Assembly (NCBI RefSeq): GCF_002105155.1
Contig: NW_019029022.1
Coordinates: 124,001 to 188,000, forward strand
Source: Lobosporangium transversale
Taxonomy: Eukaryota > Mortierellomycota > Mortierellomycetes > Mortierellales > Mortierellaceae
DNA length: 64,000 nt
Direction: 5' to 3'
Position 1 is the stretch's first letter, and every line of letters begins with the position of its first letter. The position numbers were made by a program, and so were the translations under genes. Of the stretch, positions 1 through 12,692 are shown piece by piece. The notes under the pieces are model-generated. The model saw only the letters and a program-made list of their open reading frames with translations. It ran no database searches and had not been told where the DNA came from.

Positions 1-1603
1 TTCCATGATGGTTTACATAAATCTCAGCCAAGAACCGGCTTGTCCATTCAATGCCTTCTTTGCGATCCTCTGGAGTCGATATGGGATCAATCAAAAACCA
101 AGCGTGGCCTCGACCTTCCTTCATCATCACCTGATGGGCAACGCCATCTTCCTTCAAACGCTCCACGAACTGTTCCATCGATGGGCGGAGGATTTCGATC
201 CCTCCATAAAAGAGCAACATTGGTGGTAAACCCGCAAATGTCTGTGTATTTAAAGGAGAAAAATAAGGGCTTTCTATAACTTCAAGTCTGCTCTGAGAAT
301 AGCTGTCAATGCAGGCCTCCGCGAGTTCGAGTGTAAGGACGTCAAAGAGAGTAGGAATATAAGGCTCTGAAATGAAAAGGTATGGACAAATAGTGTAGAT
401 ACCCAGAGGTAAATCAAGCTCTCCTTTAAATTCATCCCGTACTTTGAGAGCAAGTGCGAGCGTGATATTACCACCAGCGGATTCTCCAGCTATTGTCATT
501 TCGCATGTAATGGATGAGCAATAAGGATACTGGTCAAAAAAGTAAAAGTAATGGACAGAATAGATACAAATATTGCAGAACGATAGTCGCTCACCAAAGA
601 CGACGCGTTTGGGATCCACACCGTATTCTTTGATCAAAGAGCGATAAGCAGCGAGAGACTCCTCTAATGCATGTGGGTAAGGTTTCTCGGGTGACAGGCC
701 TACATGTACGTAATAGATCAAAGCAAGTTGGAATAGAGGATCAATTGTGATGAATTCATATTTGATGACCCACCAATACCATAGAATTACTGCCAAAGTA
801 GCCAATGGCAGATCAAAGCAGTAATATAGCAGAATTAACCTTTTTTCTTCTTTTGTTTTGTAAGAATAAAAAATTACTGTAATCGAGTGAAAGGAAGCCG
901 ATTCGGAGATTATGCTTCTCTTGAGCCTGTTTCATGACCTGCTTCATAAAGTCCAAGCACTGTAGAGGCCAGCCATCGCAAAACAAACCACCATGGGCGC
1001 AAACTACAACCAAGTCACAACCTTGACCGACCTTGATTTTTGAGATGTCAACTTTCTGGGCTTGATCTTGTCCCTGACTGTCTTTTACATGATGGACTTG
1101 ATCCTGGAATGGAATCCAATAACCTTTCCAGGTGTGGCCTTGAGGACCACGAACATCTGCCAAGCCCAACTTGGCCCAATATTGGTCTGCAGCCCAAAGA
1201 GCTTGCTCTTGAGGAGACAGCTGGTAGTTTTGAACTTTATCACCAAAGATAGCAATAGCCCACTGGTTACGGAGCTCAGGTGTACCAAGATTTTGGAGGA
1301 TATGTTGTATATACACACCAAGAGCGTATACCTTGCGTCTCTGTAGAACAGACATATGTCTGGACACTTTATTGAGAAACGCCGAAGTACAGCCTTGCTT
1401 GTATGGTAAATTTCGAGGTGCCTTGCCAATAAGGTACAACATAGAGAACTGGAGTATTCCTCCGACTAAGCAAAATCAATCAACAAATAAAATAAAATTT
1501 AAAAGAGGGATGGGCTCATGGCTTCCCCAACTTTTGTTGGCCTGAACAAAATAAAAATCACGCATCACTTACCGCCATTCAGCAAATATCGCATAAAGAG
1601 CAT
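1..1603 (-). CDS. Alpha/beta hydrolase (hormone-sensitive-lipase-like esterase), partial
   Basis: Probable esterase or lipase of the alpha/beta-hydrolase fold-3 (HSL-like) group; the substrate cannot be read from sequence. Exons on the minus strand: 1603-1573, 1465-878, 789-595 and 489 down to the window edge, joined by GT-AG introns with continuous frame. The ATG at 1603 starts a short first exon. An HGG oxyanion-hole motif (CAHGGLF) lies in exon 2. The nucleophile elbow GESAGG is formed across the third intron. A C-terminal LLFYGGIEIL stretch and the later GRGHAW supply the expected acid region and catalytic His. The last codons lie outside the window, so the 3' end is missing. It faces away from the ataxin-10 gene, with a 646-base shared upstream region. 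Exon 3 start is the least certain join. Confidence 0.8.
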
Positions 1604-2249
1604 AGTGTCCCTAGAGTTTCAGTATTGGGGTAGAATCTATTTAGTGACGCTATATTGTGGTCGCTGGTACTGGTGAAGGAAAGGAGGGAGGAAATGGGGA
1701 TAAAGTAATTGATAATGACACGATATTATTAAAGTAAAAAAAATAAATAATAATAAAAATGGCCTTGCCGTTACTTGAGTAAGAGGTATAATGCTGGTGG
1801 CTCTGCCTGTTCAACCATGGTCTTATCAAATAGGTTTAGAAAAAAGAGTGAATGAGTGAAAGAGAAATATAAGGAAAAAAGTGAGCACAGGGAATGAGGT
1901 GAGAATAGGGTCCATAATAAGATAATAACCTTTTTTATGTCAACATGCAAGTCCTATGCGTCTCGCATAGAAGAGGCGCCGGAAATGACTGACACTGTTT
2001 ATATCCTACAGTAACAAACGCTTTGATCCTTCAAAGTATTCAGTCATGGTGATATTAATTTTTTATTTCTTTTCCGCTCTAAACACGTTTTTACTTCTGT
2101 CGTCCACCCTTCTTAAACTTTATGAGAATTTCCTGAACGGCATTTGCCACTAAATTAAAATGGATTGACCTTCTCAGCCACATGGAAGTGAAGCAAAGTT
2201 TAAAATAGAAGCATCAACAAAAGAATGCTCATTAAATTGACATCGCACA
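1604..2249. other. Divergent intergenic region
   Basis: Shared upstream DNA of the hydrolase (-) and the ataxin-10 homologue (+). AT-rich; I see no open frame or RNA gene in it. Promoters of both genes must lie here. Confidence 0.5.
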
Positions 2250-2523
2250 ATGGAACAAGAGAAAAGAGCCATGTCGACTGATCAGCTAGTTAGCGCTCTC
2301 CAGCACTTGGCAGCCATAGGTTCTATTGATACATCTCGGAACCAGGACTTGGATTTAGTGGCCAAGCGATTGCAGGCGGACAGTGCCTTTCGGTAAATAT
2401 TAAAAAGTTGTTGCTTTTTGGTCTAGCCAGAAAAAAAAAAAAGCCAAGTTGGATTTATAGAAGTACCTAAAAAATGTATCATGCTGCTCTGATACTTTGT
2501 ATTTTATAATCTTTGTACTCTCA

Positions 2524-2556
<33 letters not shown>

Positions 2557-5418
2557 GTCTCTAGTTTAGAACTTGGTCAAGATGAAAATGTTTGGAAGAA
2601 TCTTGCCATGGTATTGAAAGGGGTCGTCAAAAATGGATTGGACCCAGAACATGTGGGACAGCTCACGTGTTTGCTTCGTATTATTCGTAATTGCGTTGCA
2701 AACGTGTCTGATAATCAGAATCATGCAAGGTAAAACCCCATTTATTCCTGCATATGTTTTCTCAAACGCTTTCAAATTACCATTTTTATGACCCAATAAA
2801 TCCAATTTGTATTTAAAAAATAAAAAAAGAACTGCAAGCCTGCCACAGTTAATTCAAGAGGTTGTTTCTCAAGCAGCCCACACTCACTACGGAAACGCAG
2901 CATGTAAGCACAGTAAATCTTTTACACTCAGAAATAAAGAACCAATCATCGCCATGTCAAGCCTTAACCGATCGGACGTTTTTTTTTTTTTTTTGAACTG
3001 AGCGAAATAGTTATTATAATGTTAAGGGCGGGGGTACAGACTTTATCGAATTTATTGACAGGAAACGAGCAATCTAAGAACCTTATCTGGAAGCACCTTT
3101 TAGTCAAGGCCCCTAGTACGAGCTGTGATCAAAATTTATTAAGGTGGGGTAATTTTTTTTTTTTATTTTTATTTTATTTTATTTTTTTTGAATCAATACG
3201 GTTTGGTTTAGTTTTCGTCAAATGAAAATTTCGTCCGCTTGTTGACACTCTGCCAGTGGCTCATTCTTGCATAAAGTACACTTGTGGCTATTGAGGACGA
3301 ATCGATTGTATTGAGCACAGTCATGCTTTGTTATAACTGTATTTTTAATTCGCAGGAGCGCAGGTAATAATGCATTTACAAAAACAAAGTTTTCATGCGC
3401 ACACACATAAAACCACTCTGACACTAGCCCCCTTCTCTTTTGTTTCTAGTACCTTACTCTTCTCCACTGTTGCGGGGAAAAAGCTTTTAGTGCAGCTCAT
3501 CAACGAATCTCATGCGATCGTCAGCAAGGACGATCGCAAAAGTTTTGAGATGATTTATACTTTCTTCAACCATCTGGTTGATCAAGAGTATTTGCCAGAG
3601 CTATTTGAAAGTCTAAAGACACAGGGGCGGGAAAATGAGGAGGAATATAGTATTCGTTATCATGGAAAAGATTTTAATGGCTTAAAGGACCCTGGAGAGT
3701 TGGCATCCAAATTTCGAGGACTTGAGATTGAAGAGGTAGAAGGTGATGGAATCACTACAAGATCGCAAAAGAGCGACCATAGGAAAGAGGGTAAGAAGGA
3801 ATCCTTCTTGAGTGCAGAGCAAGTTATTCTGCTCAAATTCATTGACTCTAGGATCTATAGCCACCATCAACAACAACATCAGCGTTTGCAGGAGCTGAAG
3901 CAGCAGCATAAGAGGGCGACAAACATATTGAGCGAAACTGAACCACCAGTTAGTCTGAAAACATTGGTGTTTTTGCTGAACTTATTTACAAAAGTGGCAA
4001 CCTTAACAATAGAAGTCTTTGAGACTTTAGATCAGCCTGGTGTAGGGCAGCATGAAGTTGAGGAACTAGCGAACTTGTCGTCGGGGTTGATGCTGTTGCT
4101 TGGATGCTTTACATATTTGAGCCTATTTGACGACGGAGTTGTTATGTACTCGGTCCAGGATGTGCTCAAGGAGGATATGGAAAATAAGGAGAGGGAGGAG
4201 CAGGTTGGTGAACCCATCCCTGTCCCTGAATGGTTCAAAGTACAACACATGACGATGGTCAACCACGGACTAGTGGAGAGTTCCATTGGTAAATTTGACG
4301 AAAAGAAAAATCTTTTTATTCTTGCTTATTTTATTACTTTTTTCTTATTTTTTATATTTTTTTAATGGTTTTCAGCTATTGACTCATGCAACATATATTT
4401 CTTCCGCTCCCCCTGAATATACCGTTTTGTGTACAGAGCTCTTACGCCAAGCTGATAAGAGTTTGGTCCGAGTCACCAAACCAATTTCGGCCATGTCACA
4501 GAGTGATGAACCTACTTTAGAATCAACAACACAATCCATGGATGCCAACACTACGTCGACACTTCTCACAAACACATCGACTAAACAAGGACAGCAATCG
4601 TTCTTTGCGGGGTTGAAGCGGGATATTGTGAGGCTAGTCGGGAATTTAGCATACCGATCCCGCCATGTTCAGGATTTGATACGGGGATGCAATGGACTTG
4701 TTGTGATGTTGAGCCAGTGCAATATAGATGACGTGAATCCATGTAAGTACTCTTTTTCTTTTTCTTTTTTTCTTTTTGGATCTTTTTTTACTCTTTTATT
4801 TTTCCTTGTTCCTTTTTTTGCCTTTCCATTTTCCTTTTTTCTTACTTGTTCTAGCCCCCATTTTACTTTCCGTTCTCGTTCTCGTTCTCGTTCTCGTCCT
4901 AGTTCTTTTCCTCTCCTCAGCTTTTTTTTTCTTTAATATCTTTCATTTTAGTCTCTATTACCTCTCCGCCTTTACCCTTTTTAATTCAAGGTGCATTTTT
5001 ATTTCCTTTTTCTCTCCTACTTCTCCAAGTATCCTAAATATACTCCTTGCTTTTCTTTATTTTAATTTGTAAAATCGTTTTGTTTTGTTTTGTCTTGTTT
5101 TGTTTTGTTTTGTTTTATTTCTACCTTGTTTTATTTTACTTTATTTTATTTTAATTTATTTTACTTCATTTTATTTTTTTTTATTTTTTTTTGCATTTAT
5201 TTACCCCGTTTACCAATGGTTTTTAATGAATAGATCTCCGCGAGTATGCAATTCTAGCGATGAAGAACATCCTTTCAGGAAATCTTGAGAACCAAGCGCT
5301 AATTGAAGAATTGAAACCTATTGAAGCTGTTGATCATCCAGCGTTGCAGGAGGCACGGCTGAGTACACGATTAGATACTGTCACTGGACGTCCAGTGTTG
5401 TCACAGAAAAGGCCATAG
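2250..5418 (+). CDS. ATXN10: Ataxin-10 homologue (fungal CTR86-like)
   Basis: Armadillo-like helical protein with a C-terminal Ataxin-10 domain. Exons: 2250-2392, 2565-2729, 2830-2903, 3011-3143, a small exon from 3356, a long exon to 4288, 4437-4742 and 5234-5418, giving about 624 aa. The family signature is clear near the end: NLAYRSRHVQDLIR, then LSQCNIDDVNP, then REYAILAMKNIL, split by the last intron. The family is linked to cytokinesis and cell survival in other eukaryotes; the role here is inferred. Introns carry very long T runs and simple repeats. The join between exons 5 and 6 has two in-frame solutions: an 8-base exon 3356-3363 spliced to 3428, or 3356-3388 spliced to 3450 with a weak GTTTTC donor. 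The long-exon region includes a charged, low-conservation insert. Confidence 0.85.
4871..5140. repeat. Simple repeats in last ataxin-10 intron
   Basis: The last intron (4743-5233) holds a GTTCTC hexamer array at about 4871-4896 and TTTTG/TTTTA pentamer arrays at about 5075-5170. These are microsatellite-type tracts with no coding sense. Confidence 0.85.
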
Positions 5419-6235
5419 TCTCAAAATATTTTGCTCCGAAATTCTCTCTTTTCTTTTGGATAAATAGTAGATTTCTGTCGGGAATGAAAGGTATCATGGC
5501 AAAACAGGCTTTCCTACACCTTTCCCTCTCCTTTTTAGTTTCTAATAAGTAGAGACTTTTTTTTTTTTACTTGCCGATTCGTCCATTGATATAAAGCGCC
5601 ACCAACACTAAAGATGTCTTCTTATTTTTTTTTTCCTTTTTTGGATCTGATTTTTTTCTTTTTGTCTAATTACGAGAGAGTCCAATAAGATTGATCTCTT
5701 CTAAAAGTGTTTGAAGAAACGCAGTCAAATCCACTAAGGGTTTACAACACAGACTATACCTAAAGTGGTATTTTTCTTCATTTTCGCCCTCTTTGAGCGA
5801 CGTATTGAGTTGACCTTGCATAGTCGACATAATCATGGTTTTCATGATGGATAAGTCCAGAGGATAGCAGAGGACGTGCAATTTAACCTTACAAAGTTTA
5901 CAAAGTAATATTTGTATTCCAGTAACAATCATCCCTTAAAAAGTGAGAAAAAAAACGCGTGCGCGTGTAGATCTTACTCCGATGTTTTATTATGACCCCT
6001 GTCTACCTGAACCCCTGTCCCTCACCTGTCTATAATCAACTCACGTATGCCATTGTCTTGGTTACTTTCCTTTTTATCTCACTTTTCCCTTGTCTCCCTT
6101 CGGTCCTTCCTGACTTGGTCTTTTTTTTTCTGCATCGTTTCGTCATTTCTGCGGCATTCTACCTGTGTTTCTATTCCCTCCTAATGTATTCAATACTTTT
6201 ATATATTTGCTTATAAAAAGGTTTTTTACTAAAAC

Positions 6236-6268
<33 letters not shown>

Positions 6269-6541
6269 CGTCTTTTTTCTGTCACAACAGCCATCCCCTT
6301 ACTTCCTCGTCTCCACGTTCCTCTCTCGGAAAATGTCCTATGGCAAGGACATCTCATGTTCTAGACTTGGTCATTAGCATTCAGTTGATCAGCTCTACTT
6401 CATTTGGTTTTCCTCATTCATTTTTTATAATTCTTACTTCTGTCTTTAAAAGCCTACATTTTATACTAAAAAAAAAAAAAAAAAAAAAAAAACCAAAAAT
6501 CAAAAAATCAAAAAAATCAAAAAATCAAAAAAAGAAAAAAA
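5419..6541. other. AT-rich intergenic DNA
   Basis: Mostly homopolymer and pyrimidine-rich DNA with long T (about 6240-6268) and A (about 6470-6492) runs. A minus-strand open stretch at 5932-5666 (88 codons, ending in LLEEINLIGLSRN) follows a plausible acceptor and could be a terminal exon, but no upstream exon or family was recognised. Confidence 0.4.
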
Positions 6542-6779
6542 AATGGATATCACGAAATCAACTGTTCACTTGGACCTCTGTGGCATAGATCGGGTTTTTT
6601 TATGCCCTGAAGAGCGCGAGGTACGTTTTACCAGTGACTTAAATATGTTATCATTCAGAATTCAGAATTTATTTGAAATTGACACACGCTATCAATTTCT
6701 TCACTTTTGCAACTCTCTATAGCTCCTTAAAAAAACACGTGTATATATAAAAAAAACGTTACAACTTCAGACTTTTCAG

Positions 6780-6936
6780 CTGCGCAGCGTATACAAAGAA
6801 CATTCAATCTAGTCTCGACCTATCAATTATTCAACCGTTGGCATTGGCAGGAATCCTTCACAATCAAAAGATGCTCGGAGATGATCGATTTTCTCTACAG
6901 GATACAATACATTCAGGATTTCGTGTGCAACCGTAG
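6780..6936 (+). CDS. Possible orphan terminal exon, unknown protein
   Basis: After a good pyrimidine-rich acceptor (ends at 6779) a frame runs to TAG at 6934-6936 with protein-like composition: AAYTKNIQSSLDLSIIQPL, then ALAGILHNQKMLGDD. A candidate upstream exon is around 6587-6619, ending in a GCGAG|GTACG donor, which joins in frame (ending ALKSAR). An alternative is an ATG at 6543 in another frame. The family was not recognised and the 5' part was not found, so this could be a decayed gene or a short real one. Confidence 0.3.
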
Positions 6937-8297
6937 TCGTAAAGACTATTATTTTCAACGATCATTCACCCACTGATCTACTTATCTTCAACGCTCAGCC
7001 TCTCTTTATATTATATCGTGTTTATTCATTTATTGTGGACACTCTCAATCACCCTTTTCCTTCCATTTCGTTTATCGTTAGAACTGGCATGCTTAAGTCA
7101 GTTTTTCTAATCGCTGTTTTTATTTTCCTTTTAAAAGAGGCTGATGTTTCTTTTAGCCATGTACAAAATGGACCTTGGAAGGCAACAATTCCTCCTGCTC
7201 CTCGAGGGATTATTATTCCCATTTCACACTCTATTTTATCCGTTGAACAAATATATCTCTTCTAACGTATTACATTCAAGAATGGCTATCACAAGAAATA
7301 ATAAGGTACACTACTTTCTTGCGCTTCTTTTTTTTTCTTCCTAAAAAAGAAGTGTTGCGTAGTTCAGTTTATTCTATCCTTTTTGTATCTTTTAGTATTT
7401 AACAGCTTTCCCCTCTATATCTGCATAGATGTTGCTTATCCTAGCTGAGGCTCCATCAGCACTATGACTTAACTCGTTAACAATTTCTTCTTCTCAGCCC
7501 CTTTTTACTCTAACGTTCGAGACAATGGATGAATTGTCTATCAGTGATAGTCCTGCTGGGATGCGCTGGGTGTGGCGCAGTCATAAGAAGTCGAGGTGGG
7601 CCCAGATGTGTATCGATGGGGTTATTTTTCTTTCTATCCCGCAAGATTTGCTCTTTCAATATTTTTCCTTCGACAAGAAGAAAGAAAAAAGAAAAGGGTT
7701 TCTGCTTTAAGCTTATTGAAATTGACACGGACTATGTATTCTTTCTACACCTGATCTTGTTATCAGATCTTTCTCCTGTTTCTAAAAGAAGGGTTTCTTT
7801 TTAATTTCTAAACCTAATAATAAAAAACAATATATTGTTTTATAAAGCTTTATATTTTTTTTTTTCTCCTGCATCGAACGTTGAGTATTCATTTAGATAA
7901 TTTGTTTTGTTCCTGGAGGCGCAGTGTCCAAAAAAAAAAAAAAAAAAAAAAAAAAATAGAGCCAAGACACGCGTCATGAATAAATTAACTGTATTTTAAT
8001 GCCAGGGGCAAATGGAGGGAAAAGGAGAACGTGACCGAGCAAAATCCAATCAAAATGAGTACTTATTTATACACCAAAGCGTCACCGGAATGACAAAAAA
8101 AAAAAAGGGTTAAATAGCCATTGAAGGTCATTGTGGGAGATAGAAATCATCTCCACCTTTTTATTCTCTCCTTCCCTCTCATCTCGTCTCATTTCTTTTC
8201 CTCATTCCTCATTCTTCATTTTGTTCTTCATTTCTTGTATATTTCAACCTTATCGCGCTCGGGGCTTTTTTTTTTATTTTTTTTTTTTATTAAAAAA
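6937..8297. other. Intergenic DNA, upstream of F-box gene
   Basis: No convincing gene. Short open frames at about 7035-7344 and 7525-7804 have no recognisable domain. There is an A run at about 7931-7956. The stretch just before 8298 is pyrimidine-rich, as in many fungal promoters. Confidence 0.4.
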
Positions 8298-10064
8298 ATG
8301 GGAGTCCTAGGCCAAGGATCCCTCCCATATGATCAAAGCTGTAGAAACGAAGACTCCGCTGTTACTGTAAAGTTGCCTCCAGAATGTATCGAGCAAATTG
8401 TAAAAAATCTCTGGGATGAGATCTCGACGTTGCATTCGCTGCTCCTCTGCAGCCGTTCCTTCTTCTTCATGGTGGTGCCCATCTTGTACCGAGAGCCATT
8501 TCGGTTGATCGACAATCATCGGACTTGGAGCCGTTCATCTAAGGCTAAAAAGACTGCTTATCTGATGCGGGTCTTGTATACCTGTTCAGAAACTAAGCCT
8601 AATCAATGGAACTTACAGGAGCACGCGACGCAGAGGCAAGGTCGAGGTCAAGGCCAAGATCAAGAGCAAGGTCAAATGTCTGAGAAAACTATTGAGGATT
8701 CAACATTAATCCAATCTATAACGACTTTATCAATATCATCGTCATCACTGCCTATATTAACTTCCACCATCCCAAGTTCTTCCTCCGTCATTGCTTCTGG
8801 TGATAATGATACTACTACGACAATTACGGCTATTACCCCAATAAGACATATCGACCCATTTTCTTCTAACTCTTCATCATATCAAGGAAAGACCACGGCC
8901 AGGTTTCAACGTCACCCATTTAGTCCTGAAATAGAAAAGAGGGATCCCTTGCCTGATCCGCTGACGACAGATTATCTCTATTACTACACTAATCAATCTC
9001 AAATCCCAAGAGTCTCAAGAGCGTTTTCGGTCCTTAATCCATCGATTCAACTTCATCATCGGGATCAGCATGAGTTTGAGCGTGCGTTCGCAGAATCGAG
9101 CAAGACTTTTTTATTGGCAGTCTATGGACATTTCCCAGAACGGATTAAAACTCTTTCGATGACGCCGTCACAGTTAAGTGTGATCTTGTTCCAGAAAGCG
9201 CCTAAAGTCTCCAAAACATCAATACCAACAACAACAACAGAAACAACGAGTACAGTTCAGACAGAAATATCAGATCAAGCTGGGGAACCCGCCCAGAGCT
9301 ATGACCATGATAATGGCCAAATGACTCATCCTAAGAGAGTAGAGAAGCGTATTCGAGCTGCAGGTGTTGGGGCGTTGAAATCATTAAGCCGATTGGAGCT
9401 TGACTTTGGAGCTGGCTTTATAGTCAGTACACTTGAAGAGTGGTTCAGCGAAGGCAATCAAGACGAAGCCAACACGGTGGATGTGCTGAATGAGTTTGGA
9501 GTGATGGTCAAAGCTCGAATGAGGCCAGAAAACGTACCCTTGTTGTTCATTCGAGAGCATCAAAAGTTATTTCCAACCTGCCCTGAGGATTCTGTAGTGC
9601 CCGTAGGAGACATACTTGGATATACAGCTAGTGCTATTAACGCTAGGACCAGCATCAATAACAGTAGCAATAGAAATAATATACCGGGGACATTTCTGCG
9701 AGAGCTCGTTGTCCGCGGAAGTCACTCTACATGGACGCCTACACAACTTCTTCGAAACATTGAGCCTCTCAAAGTAGTGGATCTCTCTGCATGGAATTCC
9801 AATGTACCTTATCTGGAACAAATTCCTTCGAGACGATTGGTATCGTTTAAGGTCAATATTGCACGTCGGTTAGGGTCAGTTCAGGTGCCGATCTCCTATC
9901 TGAGACAACATTGTCGACATATACAAGAAATTTGGATGCCGGCACAAGGACCTGATACGTTCAAATGGGCGATTGATGTCTCAAAGCCTATTTCTCCTTT
10001 TGTGACACAAGCAAGACTCAGAAGGCGAAGGTTATATAGAGACAATAGCAATGGTAATAGCGGC

Positions 10065-10109
<45 letters not shown>

Positions 10110-11039
10110 ACAGAAGCTGCAACAGTATTTTCGTCAACTGCTGTTGAAGCTATTGGTGGACAAGGGGGGCAGGCTAACAATGGAATACTAGACCAGCAAC
10201 AATCCATGCTATCAACTTTACCACCTGTTCCACAACACAATTTACCACTTGAAAAATGCTTCTTTGACCTTACTTTGATCCCTCCTCTCAAAAAGGTCCG
10301 TCTCTATGGTGGTCCGCAAGAGCTAGTTCCAAGTCTCGAGGATGCTCTGGATGCCTTTCGAGATTCAATAGAGGAATTGGCAGGGTATGAGGATGGATAT
10401 AGTGCACGCGCAGAATATCCCAGGATGTCGATTGACTGGTCCTGTCATTATTTGACTCATTTGGATTTGAGGGGTCGGTTTGTCTTCTTTTTCGATGTTG
10501 GAACCTTAAGAAACTGTCCTAATTTGGAGGTGGTGAAGTTGGTGATTGAATCGAATATTGGACCTGAATTCGGGAACAGTAATGACAATAGTAGTACAAG
10601 AGCAACAAGGACTAGATCTTACAGAGATGGAGAAGTTGGAGAAGAAGAGGAGGATGAGGATGATACAGCATCATTTTATAAGGTATTTGCAAGGATGGCT
10701 CGGTTGAGAGAGCTGCAACTCCGAGGAGCATCATGGGGAATCGATGACAGAGCTCTAGAAACGCTTTTAGGAGGAGAAGGGGGAGGACCAGGAACAGGAC
10801 CAGGACCAGGAGAAGAAGAGGTTCATAGATCAGCCTTAAGGAACACTTTAGAGATCTTTAGCATTGCTGAATCATATCAACCAAGCAGAAGAGTCCTGAC
10901 ATCGTTCGTGGGGGGAATGACTAAGCTGCGGATCATTCATTTGGCGACAACGTATGCTTATTTAGCGGAATCTCTCCGAAATGCTGTTGAGCCTCGGAAA
11001 TTGTTTGTAGAATATATCGGCGCTGATTCGGATATGTAG
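8298..11039 (+). CDS. F-box protein with leucine-rich C-terminal region
   Basis: Single-exon protein of 913 aa. The frame is open further upstream from 8121, but that part is a hydrophobic translation of pyrimidine-rich leader, so the ATG at 8298 is chosen. An F-box-like motif lies near residues 25-70 (LPPECIEQIVKNL, then LLLCSRSFFFMVVPILYRE). F-box proteins recruit substrates to SCF ubiquitin ligases through Skp1; the substrate is unknown. The C-terminal half has LRR-like segments (HLDLRGRFVF, ELQLRGASWG, LRIIHLATTY). Between them are a Ser/Thr-rich insert (about residues 135-200), an exact Gly-Ala repeat coded by GGAGCA units near 10064-10109, an acidic run and a Gly/Pro repeat. No introns, unlike most neighbours. 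Confidence 0.8.
10064..10109 (+). repeat. GGAGCA coding microsatellite (Gly-Ala)n
   Basis: In-frame hexamer repeat inside the F-box gene encoding alternating Gly-Ala. Length changes would keep frame. Likely polymorphic. Confidence 0.85.
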
Positions 11040-11295
11040 TAAAAGCAATACTCTTAGCACAAAGGTGTTAGTTTTTATTTTAATCATTATTTATATGTTG
11101 TTGGTGTTATTAAGAGAAGGAATGCATGAAGTTTTACATGGAAATATATCAGGTATTTTAGCTGAAGCTAGATGCGCATACTTTCGAGAAAAGATCTTTA
11201 AGCTTAAGATGGATGACAGATTCTGGCTGCTGTTTGTATCAGAGCCTCTGCATGACTAATGCAATGATTTTTACTGACGTAAATTTTTTCTGCTC

Positions 11296-12530
11296 AAACA
11301 GGCCAACTTGTTCGCACCTTAGAGTCAAGAGAACAATACGACACCATTTGTGCTGCCAACTTCTTACCCATTAACCACCAAATTATCTGTGGTCATCACA
11401 TTGGGGATGTGACTATGTAGGGCGCGCAAACAGGAGAGCTCAGCTGCACTCTCCAGGGTAAGGATATGATTATGAGGTGTGTAATGATCGCATTCAATGG
11501 TCACCATACTGCTTCGTATGATTATATGGTAACATCGGTGTCTTGGTAGCTCGGTCAGGGGATCGGCAGTATGAAGTAAAGGGTAGACCAAGTGGTGACC
11601 CTTATTTCGCATATATGTCTAACAGTCGAAAAATAGTGGCTATGCGCCGCGATAGCACTAAAAGCTTGCAAGTACAGAGTGCAGAAACGGGTGAGCTCTG
11701 TTATGAAACAGTGTGTTTTCACAGTGTGATCAACAGGTGGCTGTTAGGATCAAGAGGGCTGGTTAGTGTGGGTAGATGTGAAATCCGGAACAGTAATGTA
11801 AACGTTTGAAGGGCATGTCACGTCTATCCATGGCTTGGCTTTTTCGCCTGATTAAAAGTATATTGCCTCATGCAGTAAGGATATGACAATGCGACTGGGA
11901 TTCAAAGTCAGGTCAGTATTTGATTGTCGTCCCGTTCGAAGGTGAGTATGTCACAACGCTTGCACTGAATATTTCTGAAGTAAGCCACTGTTTGGTTACA
12001 GGATGTAGTGATGGTTCTGATCGGATGTAGTTTTGCACATAAAGTCTGCTAATCCTAAAACCATGAGGCAAATAATACCTCTGAACGCTTCAATAGGATT
12101 GTGGCGTGCGTTTGGGGTGCAGAAAAGACAGCATTGTCTCTTTTGAGCAATGAAGGATATAGGATTTGTTCCTTGAGGACGAACTTTTTGAAGCCACGCT
12201 TGTTGCTAGTAAAAACACAAATGGTTCCGTTTTCCGCATACTTTCAGTGCTTCCACAATCCAAGGGCTGTGATGTAGCCACCAAATGTTACATGTTTGTC
12301 AAAGCATTGACACATCCCTTGCAAAAGTTCAGATGTATGCTAAGAATATTGTTTAAGGGACGTAGAGAAGTCAATGACATGTAGCAGTGTTCAGGTGTTT
12401 AAACAGTGTCATATGGAATCCAATGCAACGCCAGTTTACAAGTAGCGGTATGATGTATCCTAACACAAAAATACTCTGGTGTGCCGCTGGTACATCATGT
12501 CAGAAACCACTGATGGTGATACTTTCCTGA
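11296..12530 (+). pseudogene. Decayed WD40-repeat gene
   Basis: Fragments of WD40 repeats with stops and frame changes. About 11300-11460: LVRTLE, then NFLP, then QIICG, then GDVTM followed by TAG where the repeat's Trp is expected, then AQTGEL and TLQG. About 11765-11920: WVDVKSGTVM, stop, TFEGHVTSIHGLAFSPD, stop, KYIASCSKDMTMRL. Spacing (GH dipeptide, SPD, S.D..RL) fits classic WD units. Weaker traces continue to about 12500 (TIQGL and CSHQM near 12260-12290). In fungi such arrays are common in STAND/NACHT-WD40 proteins, but no N-terminal domain is seen here. Confidence 0.65.
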
Positions 12531-12549
12531 GCGACGGTCCATTATATTG

Positions 12550-12580
<31 letters not shown>

Positions 12581-12659
12581 TATTGCGGTGCAAGCTTCAC
12601 CACTGAAAATCACATTTTGGGAAGAGAGTATACATGTATAGGATAAATCATACGGAATA

Positions 12660-12692
<33 letters not shown>

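Noticed and set aside
8121-8297. Upstream extension of the F-box protein
   Set aside because: Translation of pyrimidine-rich leader gives a hydrophobic run; the F-box follows the 8298 ATG at normal distance.
9896-10291. Minus-strand open frame of 131 codons with Pro-Ala repeat
   Set aside because: It is the mirror of the Gly-Ala microsatellite in the F-box gene; no start context or domain.
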